The position numbers were made by a program, and so were the translations under genes. The notes beneath the pieces are model-generated. The model was not told where the DNA came from. It was given only the letters and a program-made list of their open reading frames with translations, and ran no database searches. From JAJZGK01 sp035538795 (GTDB lineage Bacteria > Pseudomonadota > Alphaproteobacteria > Rhodospirillales > Magnetospirillaceae): 64,000 nt of DNA. Shown here in pieces: positions 40,119 through 48,748 of the stretch. The DNA lies in the NCBI GenBank assembly GCA_035538795.1, contig DATLJS010000060.1:1-64000 (forward strand). Reading direction: 5' to 3'. Position 1 is the stretch's first letter. Each line of letters begins with the position of its first letter.

Positions 40119-40941
40119 GGCTTCGCCCCAGGGAATGCAGGGCACAGCCGAAGTGGTCTTCCGCCATCGGGCGGGAAAGGCCCGGCTTGCCCATCTGCAT
40201 CAGGTTTCACCCCTGCGGGTGCTGTTCCCCCATGTTCCCGACGGCGAAATTCCCCAGGCCGCCCTGGTCACCACGTCCGGTGGCGTGGTAGGCGGCGATC
40301 GGCTGGACATGCGGCTGGAAGCCGGCGAGGGCTGCCGGGTGCAGTTCATGGCCCAGGCGGCGGAGAAGATCTATCGCTCCGCCGGACCCGACGCCCGCAT
40401 CGAAGTCGGCCTGACCGCCGGCCCCGGCGCCTGGCTGGAATATCTGCCCCAGGAAACCATTCTGTTCCAAGGCGCCCGCCTGCGCCGCCGCACCTGTCTG
40501 CACGCCGCCGCCGGATCCCGCATGCTGGCCGGTGAAATGATCGTTTTCGGCCGCACCGCCATGAACGAGCACGTCACCCACGGATTGCTGCGCGAGGCCT
40601 GGGAAGTACGCAAAAACGGCAAGCTGATCTGGGCCGACGCCCAACATCTGGACGGCGACGTCGAAAGCCTGCTGGCGGCCCCGGCCGGATTCGGCGGGGC
40701 CGTTGCCGCCGCCACCATTCTGCTGCTCTGCCCCGATCCGACCCGCCATGTGGAAACGGTGCGCGGAATTTTTGAGAAAAACGCCCGGGCTTCGGCCACC
40801 ATCGTTGGTGGTCTGCTGCTGCTGCGCTGGCTGAGTGACGACGCCGCCGCGCTCCGCCGCAATTTCGCCGCCGCCTGGATGCATCTTCGCGCCGCCGAAG
40901 CCGGTCTGCCCGCCCAATTGCCCCGTCTGTGGCATGTCTGA
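40093..40941 (+). CDS. ureD: Urease accessory protein UreD
   Basis: 282 residues. UreD (UreH) is the platform on which UreF and UreG assemble to load nickel into apo-urease. Family stretches are LVTTSGGVVGGDRLDM, FMAQAAEKIYRS and LEYLPQETILFQGA. The start at 40093 has GGAGG three bases away, which is close; an ATG at 40138 with GGGA is an alternative and would remove 15 residues. It overlaps urtE and is followed by ureA after 12 bp. Confidence 0.93.
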   Translation: MFAAISPSEASPQGMQGTAEVVFRHRAGKARLAHLHQVSPLRVLFPHVPDGEIPQAALVTTSGGVVGGDRLDMRLEAGEGCRVQFMAQAAEKIYRSAGPDARIEVGLTAGPGAWLEYLPQETILFQGARLRRRTCLHAAAGSRMLAGEMIVFGRTAMNEHVTHGLLREAWEVRKNGKLIWADAQHLDGDVESLLAAPAGFGGAVAAATILLLCPDPTRHVETVRGIFEKNARASATIVGGLLLLRWLSDDAAALRRNFAAAWMHLRAAEAGLPAQLPRLWHV

Positions 40942-40953
40942 AGGAGAACGCCC

Positions 40954-41256
40954 GTGAATCTGTCCCCCCGCGAGAAGGACAAGCTTTTGGTGGCCATGGC
41001 CGCCATGGTCGCCCGCCGCCGGTTGGAGCGCGGCGTCAGGCTGAATTACCCGGAAGCCGTGGCCCTGATCACCGATTTCGTGGTGGAGGGTGCGCGCGAC
41101 GGACGATCGGTGGCCGAACTGATGCGCGACGGCGCGGGCGTGCTGACCCGCGAGCAGGTGATGGACGGCATCCCCGAGATGATCCACGAAATCCAGGTGG
41201 AGGCCACCTTTCCCGACGGCACCAAACTGGTGACCGTCCACGAACCCATCCGCTGA
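40954..41256 (+). CDS. ureA: Urease gamma subunit
   Basis: A 100-residue gamma subunit, normal length. It begins MNLSPREKDKLLVAMAAMVA and contains RGVRLNYPEAVALI and EVEATFPDGTKLVTVHEPI-like family sequence at the C-terminus. GGAGAACGCCC precedes the GTG/ATG start region. It assembles with UreB and UreC in the cytoplasm. The subunits are separate, as in most bacteria and unlike the fused Helicobacter form. Confidence 0.96.
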   Translation: MNLSPREKDKLLVAMAAMVARRRLERGVRLNYPEAVALITDFVVEGARDGRSVAELMRDGAGVLTREQVMDGIPEMIHEIQVEATFPDGTKLVTVHEPIR

Positions 41257-41269
41257 AGGAGGCGCAGCC

Positions 41270-41581
41270 ATGATCCCCGGAGAAATCATCACCGCTCCCG
41301 GCAGCCTGACCCTCAACGAGGGCCGCCCCACCTTGAGCCTGACCGTCGCCAACACCGGCGACCGCCCGATCCAGGTGGGGTCTCACTATCATTTCGCGGA
41401 AACCAACCGCGCCCTGTCCTTCGACCGCGACAAGGCCAAGGGTTTCCGCCTGGACATTCCCGCCGGCACCGCCGTGCGCTTCGAACCGGGACAAAGCCGC
41501 GAGGTATCCCTGGTGGCCTTTGGCGGCGACCGTGCCGTCTGGGGCTTCAACGGCCAGATCAACGGCAAGCTGGAGGGCTGA
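41270..41581 (+). CDS. ureB: Urease beta subunit
   Basis: A 103-residue beta subunit of urease. It starts MIPGEIITAPGSLTLNEGR and includes GDRPIQVGSHYHFAETN and LDIPAGTAVRFEPG, all typical of the family. AGGAGG lies upstream of the ATG. It sits 13 bp after ureA and four bases before ureC. Confidence 0.96.
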   Translation: MIPGEIITAPGSLTLNEGRPTLSLTVANTGDRPIQVGSHYHFAETNRALSFDRDKAKGFRLDIPAGTAVRFEPGQSREVSLVAFGGDRAVWGFNGQINGKLEG

Positions 41582-41585
41582 AGTC

Positions 41586-43292
41586 ATGGCGTACCAGATC
41601 GAGCGCAAGGCCTATGCCGCCATGTTCGGCCCCACCAAGGGCGACAAAGTGCGGCTGGCCGACACCGGCCTAATCATCGAAGTCGAAGAAGACCGCACCC
41701 TATACGGCGAAGAAGTGAAGTTCGGCGGCGGCAAGGTCATCCGCGACGGCATGGGCCAGTCCCAACTGTCCCGTGCCCAAGGCGCGGTAGACACCGTCAT
41801 CACCAACGCCCTGATCCTGGACCACTGGGGCGTCGTCAAAGCCGATATCGGCTTGAAGGACGGCCGCATCGCAGCCATCGGCAAGGCCGGCAATCCCGAT
41901 ATTCAGCCCGGCATCGACATCATCGTCGGCCCAGGCACCGAAGTGATCGCCGGCGAAGGCCGCATCGTCACCGCCGGCGGCATCGACAGCCACATCCACT
42001 TCATTTGTCCGCAGCAGATCGAGGACGCCCTGCATTCCGGCGTCACCACCCTGCTGGGCGGCGGCACCGGCCCGGCGGAGGGCACCAACGCCACCACCTG
42101 CACTCCCGGTCCCTGGCATCTGGCCCGCATGCTTCAGGCGGCGGAAGGCCTGCCCGTCAATCTCGGCTTCTTCGGCAAGGGCAACGCCACCCGCCCCGAC
42201 GCCCTGATCGAACAGATCAAAGCCGGAGCCTGCGGTCTGAAGCTGCACGAAGACTGGGGCACCACGCCCGCCGCCATCGACGCCTGTCTGAGCGTGGCCG
42301 AGGACATGGACGTTCAAGTGGCCATCCATACCGACACCCTGAACGAATCCGGCTTTTGCGAAGACACCGTCGCCGCCTTCAAAGGCCGCACCATTCACGC
42401 CTTCCATACCGAAGGCGCCGGCGGCGGCCACGCCCCCGACATCATCCGCCTGTGCGGCGTCGCCAACGTGCTGCCGTCGTCGACCAATCCCACGCGCCCC
42501 TTTACCGTCAACACGGTGGACGAACATCTGGACATGCTGATGGTCTGCCATCATCTCGACCCGCGCATCCCGGAAGACGTGGCCTTTGCCGAAAGCCGCA
42601 TCCGCCGCGAAACCATCGCCGCCGAGGACATTCTGCACGACATCGGCGCCATGAGCATGATGTCGTCGGATTCCCAGGCCATGGGCCGCATTGGCGAGGT
42701 GATCATCCGCACCTGGCAGACCGCCCACAAGATGAAGGCCCAGCGCGGCCATTTGAGCGGCGAAAGCGGCAACGACAATCTGCGGGCCCGGCGCTATATC
42801 GCCAAATACACCATCAACCCGGCCCTCACCCACGGCATCGCCACCCATGTCGGCTCGGTCGAGGCGGGCAAGCTGGCCGATCTGGTGCTGTGGAAACCGG
42901 CCTTCTTCGGGGTAAAGCCCGATCTGGTGCTGAAATGCGGCACCATCGCCGCCGCCGCCATGGGCGATCCCAACGCCTCGATCCCCACTCCGCAGCCCAT
43001 TCATTACCGCCCCATGTTCGGCGCCTTCGGGCGATCCTTACAGGCCAGCAGCGTCACCTTCGTCAGCAAAGCCGCCGCCGAAGACGGCATCGGCGAACGG
43101 CTGGGATTGCAGCGGCGCGTGCTGGCGGTGTCGGGCACCCGCGGCCTGACCAAGGCGTCCATGGTCCACAACCATGCCTGTCCCAAGATCGAGGTGGACC
43201 CGGAAACCTATGAAGTCCGCGCCGATGGCGAGAAGCTGACTTGCGAACCGGCTCGAGAACTGCCCCTGGCCCAGCGTTATTTCCTGTTCTGA
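41586..43292 (+). CDS. ureC: Urease alpha (catalytic) subunit
   Basis: 568 residues, the standard length. It hydrolyses urea to ammonia and carbamate at a dinuclear nickel site. The ligands are all present: His136 and His138 (SHIHFICPQQ), carbamylated Lys219 and His221 (GLKLHEDWG), His248, His274 and Asp362 (SSDSQAMGR). The active-site flap has Cys321, His322 and His323 (MVCHHLDPRIPE). The ATG at 41586 is chosen over the open frame upstream, which lies in ureB. The stop overlaps the ureE start (TGATG). Confidence 0.98.
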   Translation: MAYQIERKAYAAMFGPTKGDKVRLADTGLIIEVEEDRTLYGEEVKFGGGKVIRDGMGQSQLSRAQGAVDTVITNALILDHWGVVKADIGLKDGRIAAIGKAGNPDIQPGIDIIVGPGTEVIAGEGRIVTAGGIDSHIHFICPQQIEDALHSGVTTLLGGGTGPAEGTNATTCTPGPWHLARMLQAAEGLPVNLGFFGKGNATRPDALIEQIKAGACGLKLHEDWGTTPAAIDACLSVAEDMDVQVAIHTDTLNESGFCEDTVAAFKGRTIHAFHTEGAGGGHAPDIIRLCGVANVLPSSTNPTRPFTVNTVDEHLDMLMVCHHLDPRIPEDVAFAESRIRRETIAAEDILHDIGAMSMMSSDSQAMGRIGEVIIRTWQTAHKMKAQRGHLSGESGNDNLRARRYIAKYTINPALTHGIATHVGSVEAGKLADLVLWKPAFFGVKPDLVLKCGTIAAAAMGDPNASIPTPQPIHYRPMFGAFGRSLQASSVTFVSKAAAEDGIGERLGLQRRVLAVSGTRGLTKASMVHNHACPKIEVDPETYEVRADGEKLTCEPARELPLAQRYFLF

Positions 43293-43777
43293 TGACCAAG
43301 AATCTGCGCCGCGCCGTCGCCGTTCGCCCCAGGGAGCAATGGCCCGCCGATCAGCCGGCGAGTCGGATCACCCTGGCCTATGAAGACCGACACCGCCGCC
43401 GCCTGCTGATGCAGGACGACGATGGGGCCGCCTTCATGCTCGACCTGCCCCAGGCCGTCCTGCTGGCCGACGGCGACGGGCTGGAGCTGGAAAGCGGCGG
43501 CTTCATCCTGGTGATCGCCGCCGAGGAGGACGTGGCCGAACTCCAGTGTTCGACGCCCGAGGAACTGGCCCGCATCGCCTGGCATATCGGCAACCGCCAT
43601 ATGGCCGTGCAGATCATTCCCGGCGGACTGCGACTGCCGTGGGACCATGTGCTGGTGGAAATGCTGGCCGGGCTGGGCGCCCGGGTCGAGAAACGCCGGG
43701 CTCCCTTTCACCCCGAAAGCGGAGCCTATGCCAAATCCCACGACCATGCCCCCGCTCATGGCTACAAACGTGCCTGA
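43292..43777 (+). CDS. ureE: Urease nickel chaperone UreE
   Basis: A 161-residue metallochaperone that brings nickel to the UreDFG complex. The peptide-binding N-terminal part (RITLAYEDRHRRRLLM) and the metal-binding core (AWHIGNRHMAVQII, containing the conserved His) are visible. The C-terminus is only mildly His-containing (KSHDHAPAHGY), unlike the long poly-His tail of Klebsiella UreE. It starts within the stop of ureC and overlaps ureF by 20 bases. Confidence 0.93.
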   Translation: MTKNLRRAVAVRPREQWPADQPASRITLAYEDRHRRRLLMQDDDGAAFMLDLPQAVLLADGDGLELESGGFILVIAAEEDVAELQCSTPEELARIAWHIGNRHMAVQIIPGGLRLPWDHVLVEMLAGLGARVEKRRAPFHPESGAYAKSHDHAPAHGYKRA

Positions 43778-44456
43778 AATCTTGAACGAAAGCGGGTTGC
43801 TGCGCTTGATGAGCTGGCTGTCTCCGGCCTTCCCCGTGGGCGGGTTCAGCTATTCCCACGGCATCGAATATGCCGTCGAATGCGGGTTTCTGACCAATCG
43901 GGCGCAGACCGAGGAGTGGATCGCCCACATCCTGCGCCACGGCTCGGCCTGGGTGGACGGCGGGCTGTTCCTGGCCGCCCACCGCACGGTTCTAGGCAAT
44001 GGCGATCTGCGCGAGGTGGCGGACTGGGCCGCCGCCTTGCGCGGCACCCCGGAAATGGCGCTGGAGGCCAAGGCTCAGGGCGCGGCGTTCGTCTCCGCCG
44101 TGAAAGCCTCCTGGCAGGATGTCCTCTTCGCGGAATGGATGTCGAAACTGGACGAGCCCCCCGGCTACGCCGTCGCCGTGGCCGTGGCCGCCGCCTGCGC
44201 CGGTATTCCCGAAAGCCCAGCTTTGTCGGCATTCCTGATGGCGGTCGCGGCCAATCTGGTGTCGGCCGCCGTGCGGCTGGTGCCGCTGGGTCAAACCGAC
44301 GGCCAGCGGATCACCGCCGCCCTGGCCGAACGTATTTCCGCCATCGCCACTGCCGCCCGGCAGACCTCCTTCGACGACCTGGGCACAGCGTCCCCCATGG
44401 TCGATTGGACCAGCATGAAGCACGAAACCCAATATACGAGGCTGTTCAGATCATGA
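43758..44456 (+). CDS. ureF: Urease accessory protein UreF
   Basis: About 232 residues from ATG 43758; a start at 43746 is equally possible and neither has a strong Shine-Dalgarno because both lie inside ureE. Family motifs are LLRLMSWLSPAFPVGGFSYSHG and the C-terminal TQYTRLFRS region. UreF gates UreG GTPase activity during nickel insertion. Its stop overlaps the ureG start (ATGA). Confidence 0.92.
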   Translation: MATNVPEILNESGLLRLMSWLSPAFPVGGFSYSHGIEYAVECGFLTNRAQTEEWIAHILRHGSAWVDGGLFLAAHRTVLGNGDLREVADWAAALRGTPEMALEAKAQGAAFVSAVKASWQDVLFAEWMSKLDEPPGYAVAVAVAAACAGIPESPALSAFLMAVAANLVSAAVRLVPLGQTDGQRITAALAERISAIATAARQTSFDDLGTASPMVDWTSMKHETQYTRLFRS

Positions 44457-45079
44457 CGTCATCCCATTCAGGACCGTTCCGCGTCGGCATCGGCGGCCCC
44501 GTCGGTTCCGGCAAGACCGCTTTGATGGACCGCCTGTGCAAGCGCCTGCGCGATCATTACAACATCGCCGCCATCACCAACGATATCTACACCCGCGAGG
44601 ACGCCGAATTTCTCAACCGCTCGGGGGCGCTCGCGCCCGACCGCATCATGGGCGTAGAAACCGGAGGCTGTCCCCATACCGCCATCCGCGAAGACGCCAG
44701 CATCAATCTGGCCGCTGTCGACGAGATGACCGCCCGCCATCCCGGGCTGGAACTGATCCTGGTGGAATCGGGCGGCGACAATCTGTCGGCCACCTTCAGC
44801 CCGGAGCTGGCCGACATCACCATCTATGTCATCGACGTCTCGGCCGGCGACAAGATCCCGCGCAAGGGCGGACCGGGCATCACCAGATCCGATCTTTTGG
44901 TGATCAACAAGACCGACCTCGCCCCGCTGGTGGGGGCCAGCCTTGAGGTGATGGATCGGGACGCCAAGAAGATGCGCGGCGCACGGCCCTTCCTGTTTTC
45001 CAACCTGAAGGCCGGGGACGGCGTCGAGGATATTGCCCGGTTCATTTTGAAAAGCGGCGGATTGGACGCCAGAGGCTGA
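44453..45079 (+). CDS. ureG: Urease accessory GTPase UreG
   Basis: A 208-residue SIMIBI-class GTPase that powers nickel insertion. P-loop GGPVGSGKTAL lies at about residues 14-24, followed by NDIYTREDAEFL, the metal-binding GVETGGCPHTAIRED (Cys-Pro-His), ESGGDNLSATF, and the guanine-specificity NKTDLAP. It is the last gene of the urea block and ends only five bases from the convergent alkA stop, with no terminator visible in the gap. Confidence 0.97.
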   Translation: MTSSHSGPFRVGIGGPVGSGKTALMDRLCKRLRDHYNIAAITNDIYTREDAEFLNRSGALAPDRIMGVETGGCPHTAIREDASINLAAVDEMTARHPGLELILVESGGDNLSATFSPELADITIYVIDVSAGDKIPRKGGPGITRSDLLVINKTDLAPLVGASLEVMDRDAKKMRGARPFLFSNLKAGDGVEDIARFILKSGGLDARG

Positions 45080-45084
45080 TGCAA

Positions 45085-45966
45085 TCACGCCTGAACAGAC
45101 GTCCAGGCCCACAAATGAGCGCCGACCAACGCCCGCCAGGGACGAAAAGCCGCCAGCCACCGCTCGGCGGCTTTTTCGTCGATCTTTTCCGCCGATCCCA
45201 GCAAAGATTGCAGCCCCCGCCGCACCGCCACGTCGCCATGCAGCGATCCGTCCAGCCAGCCATAGCCGCGCAGCAGGGAATAGCTGACGGTCCAGGGGCC
45301 AATGCCGGGCACCTCGCGCAGGCGTTCGCCGACAAGCTTCATATCGGCCCCGGTCAGCCAATCCTCCAGCGGCAGGCGGCCGTCCGTCACCCGGCGGCTG
45401 ATCTCCAGCACGGTCCGCGCTTTGGTCTGGGAAAAACCCGCGCTGCGCAGATCGTCCTCGCTCAAAACCGATACCGCCGCCGCATCCGGATAGCATAAAA
45501 GCCCCGACGAATGAGCAGCGCCCGCGCCCCGGATCAGCTTGCGCCGGATCGATACCGCCGCCCCGACGCTGATCTGCTGCCCCGTCACCGCCCAGGTCAA
45601 GGCCTCGAACGGCGAAGCCGCCACCGGCAGCCTGAGACCGGGATGACGGGCGATCAGACGGCCGATCTGGGAATGGCCGCGATAGGCGCTTTCGAACTGT
45701 TCCACCGGCTGGGTCAATCCCAGCATCCGATGGACCATCTCCCGAAGCCCGGCCTCGTCCGCCGGCCGCTTTCGCCCATCCAGATGCAGATCGGCCGCGA
45801 CCCGGCCCTTCGCAAAGGACAGCGTCAGACATCCCGGCGTCCCCCGCCACACGATGCCCTTGCGCAAGCTGTCGCCGTCCACCGTCTCGGACACTCCCAT
45901 GGCATCGCGGCCATGGAAAGACAGCACGTCTTCCTGTCGGTAATGCTCGGGCAGATCGACGATCAC
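45085..45966 (-). CDS. alkA: DNA-3-methyladenine glycosylase II
   Basis: A 293-residue base-excision enzyme removing alkylated purines. The N-terminal AlkA-type domain (about 1-110) precedes the HhH-GPD domain with WAVTGQQISVGAAVS and the hairpin-helix-hairpin VPGIGPWTVSY; the catalytic Asp is in SLHGDVAVRRG. It overlaps the upstream ada gene by four bases, so the pair forms the adaptive-response operon. It is convergent with ureG. Confidence 0.92.
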   Translation of the reverse strand: MIVDLPEHYRQEDVLSFHGRDAMGVSETVDGDSLRKGIVWRGTPGCLTLSFAKGRVAADLHLDGRKRPADEAGLREMVHRMLGLTQPVEQFESAYRGHSQIGRLIARHPGLRLPVAASPFEALTWAVTGQQISVGAAVSIRRKLIRGAGAAHSSGLLCYPDAAAVSVLSEDDLRSAGFSQTKARTVLEISRRVTDGRLPLEDWLTGADMKLVGERLREVPGIGPWTVSYSLLRGYGWLDGSLHGDVAVRRGLQSLLGSAEKIDEKAAERWLAAFRPWRALVGAHLWAWTSVQA

Positions 45967-47102
45967 CGCGCGCCTTCCCGCCGCAGCAAGGCCCGCTTAC
46001 GCTCGATGCCCCAGCGGTAACCCGACAGCGAACCGTCTGTGCGCACCACCCGATGGCAGGGAATCGCCACGGCCAGGACGTTGGCGGCGCAGGCTCCGGC
46101 CACCGCCCGCACGGCTTTGGGCGCTCCGATCTTCTCCGCCACCTCGGTATAGGTCGCCGTCGAGCCGGCGGGAATCTCCCGCAATGCCTGCCAGACCCGT
46201 TGCTGAAAAGCCGTTCCCCGGACATCCAGCGGCAAGTCCAGTCCTTGGACCGGATGTTCCACCGCGCCAATGACAGCGGCGACCAGATGCTCGTATCCGG
46301 GATCGCCGCCGATCAGCCGCGCCAGGGGAAAGCGCCTTTGCATATCCTCGATCAGAGTTTGCGGATCGTCGCCCATCAGAATGGCGCAAACCCCGCGCCC
46401 GCTGCGGGCCACCAGCACAGAACCCAAGGAGCATCCGGCGACGGCGAAATGAATTTCGGCCCCCGCTCCGCCGTTGCGGTAAGCCGTCGGAGTCATCCCC
46501 AGCAAATCATCGGATTGTTCATAGAAGCGGCTGCTGGAATTGAACCCGGCGTCATAGATGGCTTCGGTCACGCTGCCGCCGCCGTGAGACAATTCGTCGC
46601 GGACCCTACGGGCGCGGTGGGCTCGGGCATAGGCCCGCGGTGTGACGCCGGTGGCGGATTTGAACAGACGATGGAAATGCGACGGACTGAGTCCCGCCTC
46701 GGCCGCCAGATCGTCGAGAAGCGGCAGGTCCGCGCTCTGCTCGATGCGGCGGCAAGCGGCGGCGATGACGCCGGCTTGGCGTTCCGCCGCCGAAGCCTGA
46801 TCGGGCTTGCAGCGTTTGCACGGACGGAAGCCGGCTTGTTCGGCGGCGGCGCAGCTGTCGTGAAACTGCACGTTCTCGGGCTTGGCCAGACGCGCGGCGC
46901 AGGATGGACGGCAATAAACGCCGGTGGTCTTCACCGAATAGACAAAGGCCCCGTCGCTGGCGCGGTCGCGTGCCATCAGCGCCCGCCAGCGGGGGTCTTG
47001 CCCGTGGAGAGTTTGCCCGTGGAAGGTTTGCCCGCGGGAAGCTTGTCCGTGGGATGTTTCTTGATCCACGCCTTCGGCCTTTGCTGCGATGTCCTGAGCC
47101 AT
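45963..47102 (-). CDS. ada: Ada: bifunctional alkylation-response activator and methyltransferase
   Basis: 379 residues. The N-terminal zinc domain has acceptor Cys64 and Cys68 in GVYCRPSCAAR plus Cys95 and Cys98 in RPCKRCKP. An AraC-type helix-turn-helix follows (LLDDLAAEAGLSPSHFHRLFK), then the O6-alkylguanine transferase domain with Cys349 in AIPCHRVV. All acceptor residues are present. Residues 16-36 form an odd four-copy HGQ/RGQ repeat encoded by a 15-bp tandem repeat and absent from the usual Ada start. It leads the ada-alkA pair. Confidence 0.93.
   Translation of the reverse strand: MAQDIAAKAEGVDQETSHGQASRGQTFHGQTLHGQDPRWRALMARDRASDGAFVYSVKTTGVYCRPSCAARLAKPENVQFHDSCAAAEQAGFRPCKRCKPDQASAAERQAGVIAAACRRIEQSADLPLLDDLAAEAGLSPSHFHRLFKSATGVTPRAYARAHRARRVRDELSHGGGSVTEAIYDAGFNSSSRFYEQSDDLLGMTPTAYRNGGAGAEIHFAVAGCSLGSVLVARSGRGVCAILMGDDPQTLIEDMQRRFPLARLIGGDPGYEHLVAAVIGAVEHPVQGLDLPLDVRGTAFQQRVWQALREIPAGSTATYTEVAEKIGAPKAVRAVAGACAANVLAVAIPCHRVVRTDGSLSGYRWGIERKRALLRREGAR
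47000..47059. repeat. 15-bp tandem repeat, four copies, inside ada
   Basis: Copies start at 47000, 47015, 47030 and 47045, each resembling GCCCGTGGAAGGTTT. They encode HGQ-x-x units on the minus strand. Length is a multiple of three, so slippage would keep the frame. Confidence 0.85.
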
Positions 47103-47195
47103 GATCCCTGTCCTTTAAGGCATTGTATGAAATTTTCGCCTCAAACTGTAAACATGGACCATTCGCAGCGCACTCCGGCGCTTGCTTTCAAATTC

Positions 47196-47229
47196 AAAAA
47201 GCCCCGGCGGAAAACCACCGGGGTTTTTT
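47196..47229. terminator. Terminator at the end of the dmpKLMNOP operon
   Basis: CCCCGGCGG and CCACCGGGG pair with one mismatch around an AAAA loop (47202-47223). T-runs flank both sides, five on the minus strand and six on the plus strand. It separates dmpP from ada on the minus strand. Confidence 0.85.
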
Positions 47230-47237
47230 GTTGGCCT

Positions 47238-48299
47238 TCAGATCCGCTTGAACACCGGACTGCGCAGCTTGCCGCCGTCGGCATCGCTGGCGGTCAGGAA
47301 ACGCTCGGTAAAGATGTCCCGCTCGAACAGGCGGCCTTGCATCAAAGTGCGGATGCAGGCCTCGACCATGGGCGGCGGCCCACAGATATAGGCTTTGCGC
47401 CCGGCGAACATGCCGTCGAAATGACGATGCAAGGCTTCGTGGACAAAGCCGGTTTCGCCGGCCCAATCGTCTCCCGGCTCTTTGGCCGACAGCACCGGCA
47501 CATAGGTGAAGTTGCCGTGGCGGGCGGCAAGGTCTTCGAACAGCTCCCGGTCGTAAAGATCGCGCAAGGCCCGCACGCCGTGGAACAGTGCCATGGGTTC
47601 GCCGCGCCCTTCGGTCAAAAGGTCGATGATCATCGAGCGCGGACTGGAAACGCCGGTTCCCCCGGCCAGAAAGATCATCGGCTCCCTCGCCGACTTGCGC
47701 ACATAGAAGCGGCCATAGGGACCGCTGACGGTGACGGCCTCGCCCACCGTCAGCCGGTCATGGACATAGCCGGTGGCGACGCCCCCCGGCACCCGGCGGA
47801 TCTGCAATTCCAACCGTGACGGAACCGACGGCGGATTGGCGATGGAGAAAGCCCGCGCCCCTTCGATTCCCGGCAGGGTCAGGTTGATATATTGCCCGGC
47901 CTGGAAATCCAAAGGCGCGGACAGCTCGATGGTCAGGCCCTTGACGTCGTGGGTCAGGTCGGCAATGCCGACGACCGTGCCGGCAAAGTCGCGGACCGGG
48001 ATGCGGCGGCCGTCGGGGTCTTCGTCGATGTCGGCTTCGATGGAGACGTCGGACAGGCAGCGGGCCGTGCAGGCCAACGTCTTGCCCTCGCTCCTCTCGA
48101 AATCCATCAGCGCGAAGGGCGAAGCGTCGCCATGATCGACGTCCCCGTCCAGTACCTCGACCTTGCAGGTGCCGCACAGGCCATGCCCGCAGGCATGGGG
48201 CAGCCAGACGCCGGAACGCAGACAGGCGTCCAGCAGGGTCTGCCCCTCGGCCACTTCGACCGCTTCACCGTTGGGTTCGATGGTCAGTGAATAGCTCAC
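47238..48299 (-). CDS. dmpP: Phenol hydroxylase reductase component P5
   Basis: A 353-residue NADH-dependent reductase feeding electrons to the oxygenase. The N-terminal plant-type [2Fe-2S] domain has Cys37, Cys42, Cys45 and Cys77 (ACGHGLCGTC...LAC). FAD binding is at RAFSIANPPS, and NADH binding at FLAGGTGVSSPRSM with the C-terminal YICGPPPMVEA. It is the last gene of the hydroxylase operon and is followed by a terminator. Confidence 0.95.
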   Translation of the reverse strand: MSYSLTIEPNGEAVEVAEGQTLLDACLRSGVWLPHACGHGLCGTCKVEVLDGDVDHGDASPFALMDFERSEGKTLACTARCLSDVSIEADIDEDPDGRRIPVRDFAGTVVGIADLTHDVKGLTIELSAPLDFQAGQYINLTLPGIEGARAFSIANPPSVPSRLELQIRRVPGGVATGYVHDRLTVGEAVTVSGPYGRFYVRKSAREPMIFLAGGTGVSSPRSMIIDLLTEGRGEPMALFHGVRALRDLYDRELFEDLAARHGNFTYVPVLSAKEPGDDWAGETGFVHEALHRHFDGMFAGRKAYICGPPPMVEACIRTLMQGRLFERDIFTERFLTASDADGGKLRSPVFKRI

Positions 48300-48318
48300 C
48301 GCATCCCTCCTTTCCGCC

Positions 48319-48687
48319 TTAACTGCGCGAATGCTTGACGCCGTTCAGGCCGGGCGTCCAGAAGCGCAGGCAGGATTTGTGGCCAACCCCGTTCTGTTTC
48401 AGGGACTTGTCCAGGGCCGGAGCCAGCGGCTTGCCGTCCAGGCTCCAGCGCACCGCCGGCCAGGAGATCCGGGCGAAATCGGGATGCATTCCGTAATAGG
48501 TCGGCAGGATCTGGTTGATCAGGTCGGCGAACGGCATATCGGGGGGCAGCGGAAAAGCCAGGGCGGCGCAAAACATCAGGTGATCTTCCCAATGCACATA
48601 GACCACCTGATTGCCGTGGAAATTTTCGACACGGTCGCGGATATCGACCTTGTCGGCATAATTCTTATCAATGGCGACGACCGACAT
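48319..48687 (-). CDS. dmpO: Phenol hydroxylase component P4
   Basis: 122 residues from ATG 48687, chosen because GGAGGAATTC lies directly upstream and the product begins MSVVAIDKNYADKV like other P4 subunits. The longer frame upstream is not supported. It is the small (gamma-type) subunit of the (LNO)2 oxygenase. WEDHLMFCAALAFPLPPD and QNGVGHKSCLRFW are recognisable. Confidence 0.92.
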   Translation of the reverse strand: MSVVAIDKNYADKVDIRDRVENFHGNQVVYVHWEDHLMFCAALAFPLPPDMPFADLINQILPTYYGMHPDFARISWPAVRWSLDGKPLAPALDKSLKQNGVGHKSCLRFWTPGLNGVKHSRS

Positions 48688-48748
48688 GAATTCCTCCATT
48701 TGATTTTTGGTGAGGGGACGCGGTTCTCCGCGCCCCCGTTTGCTGCGA

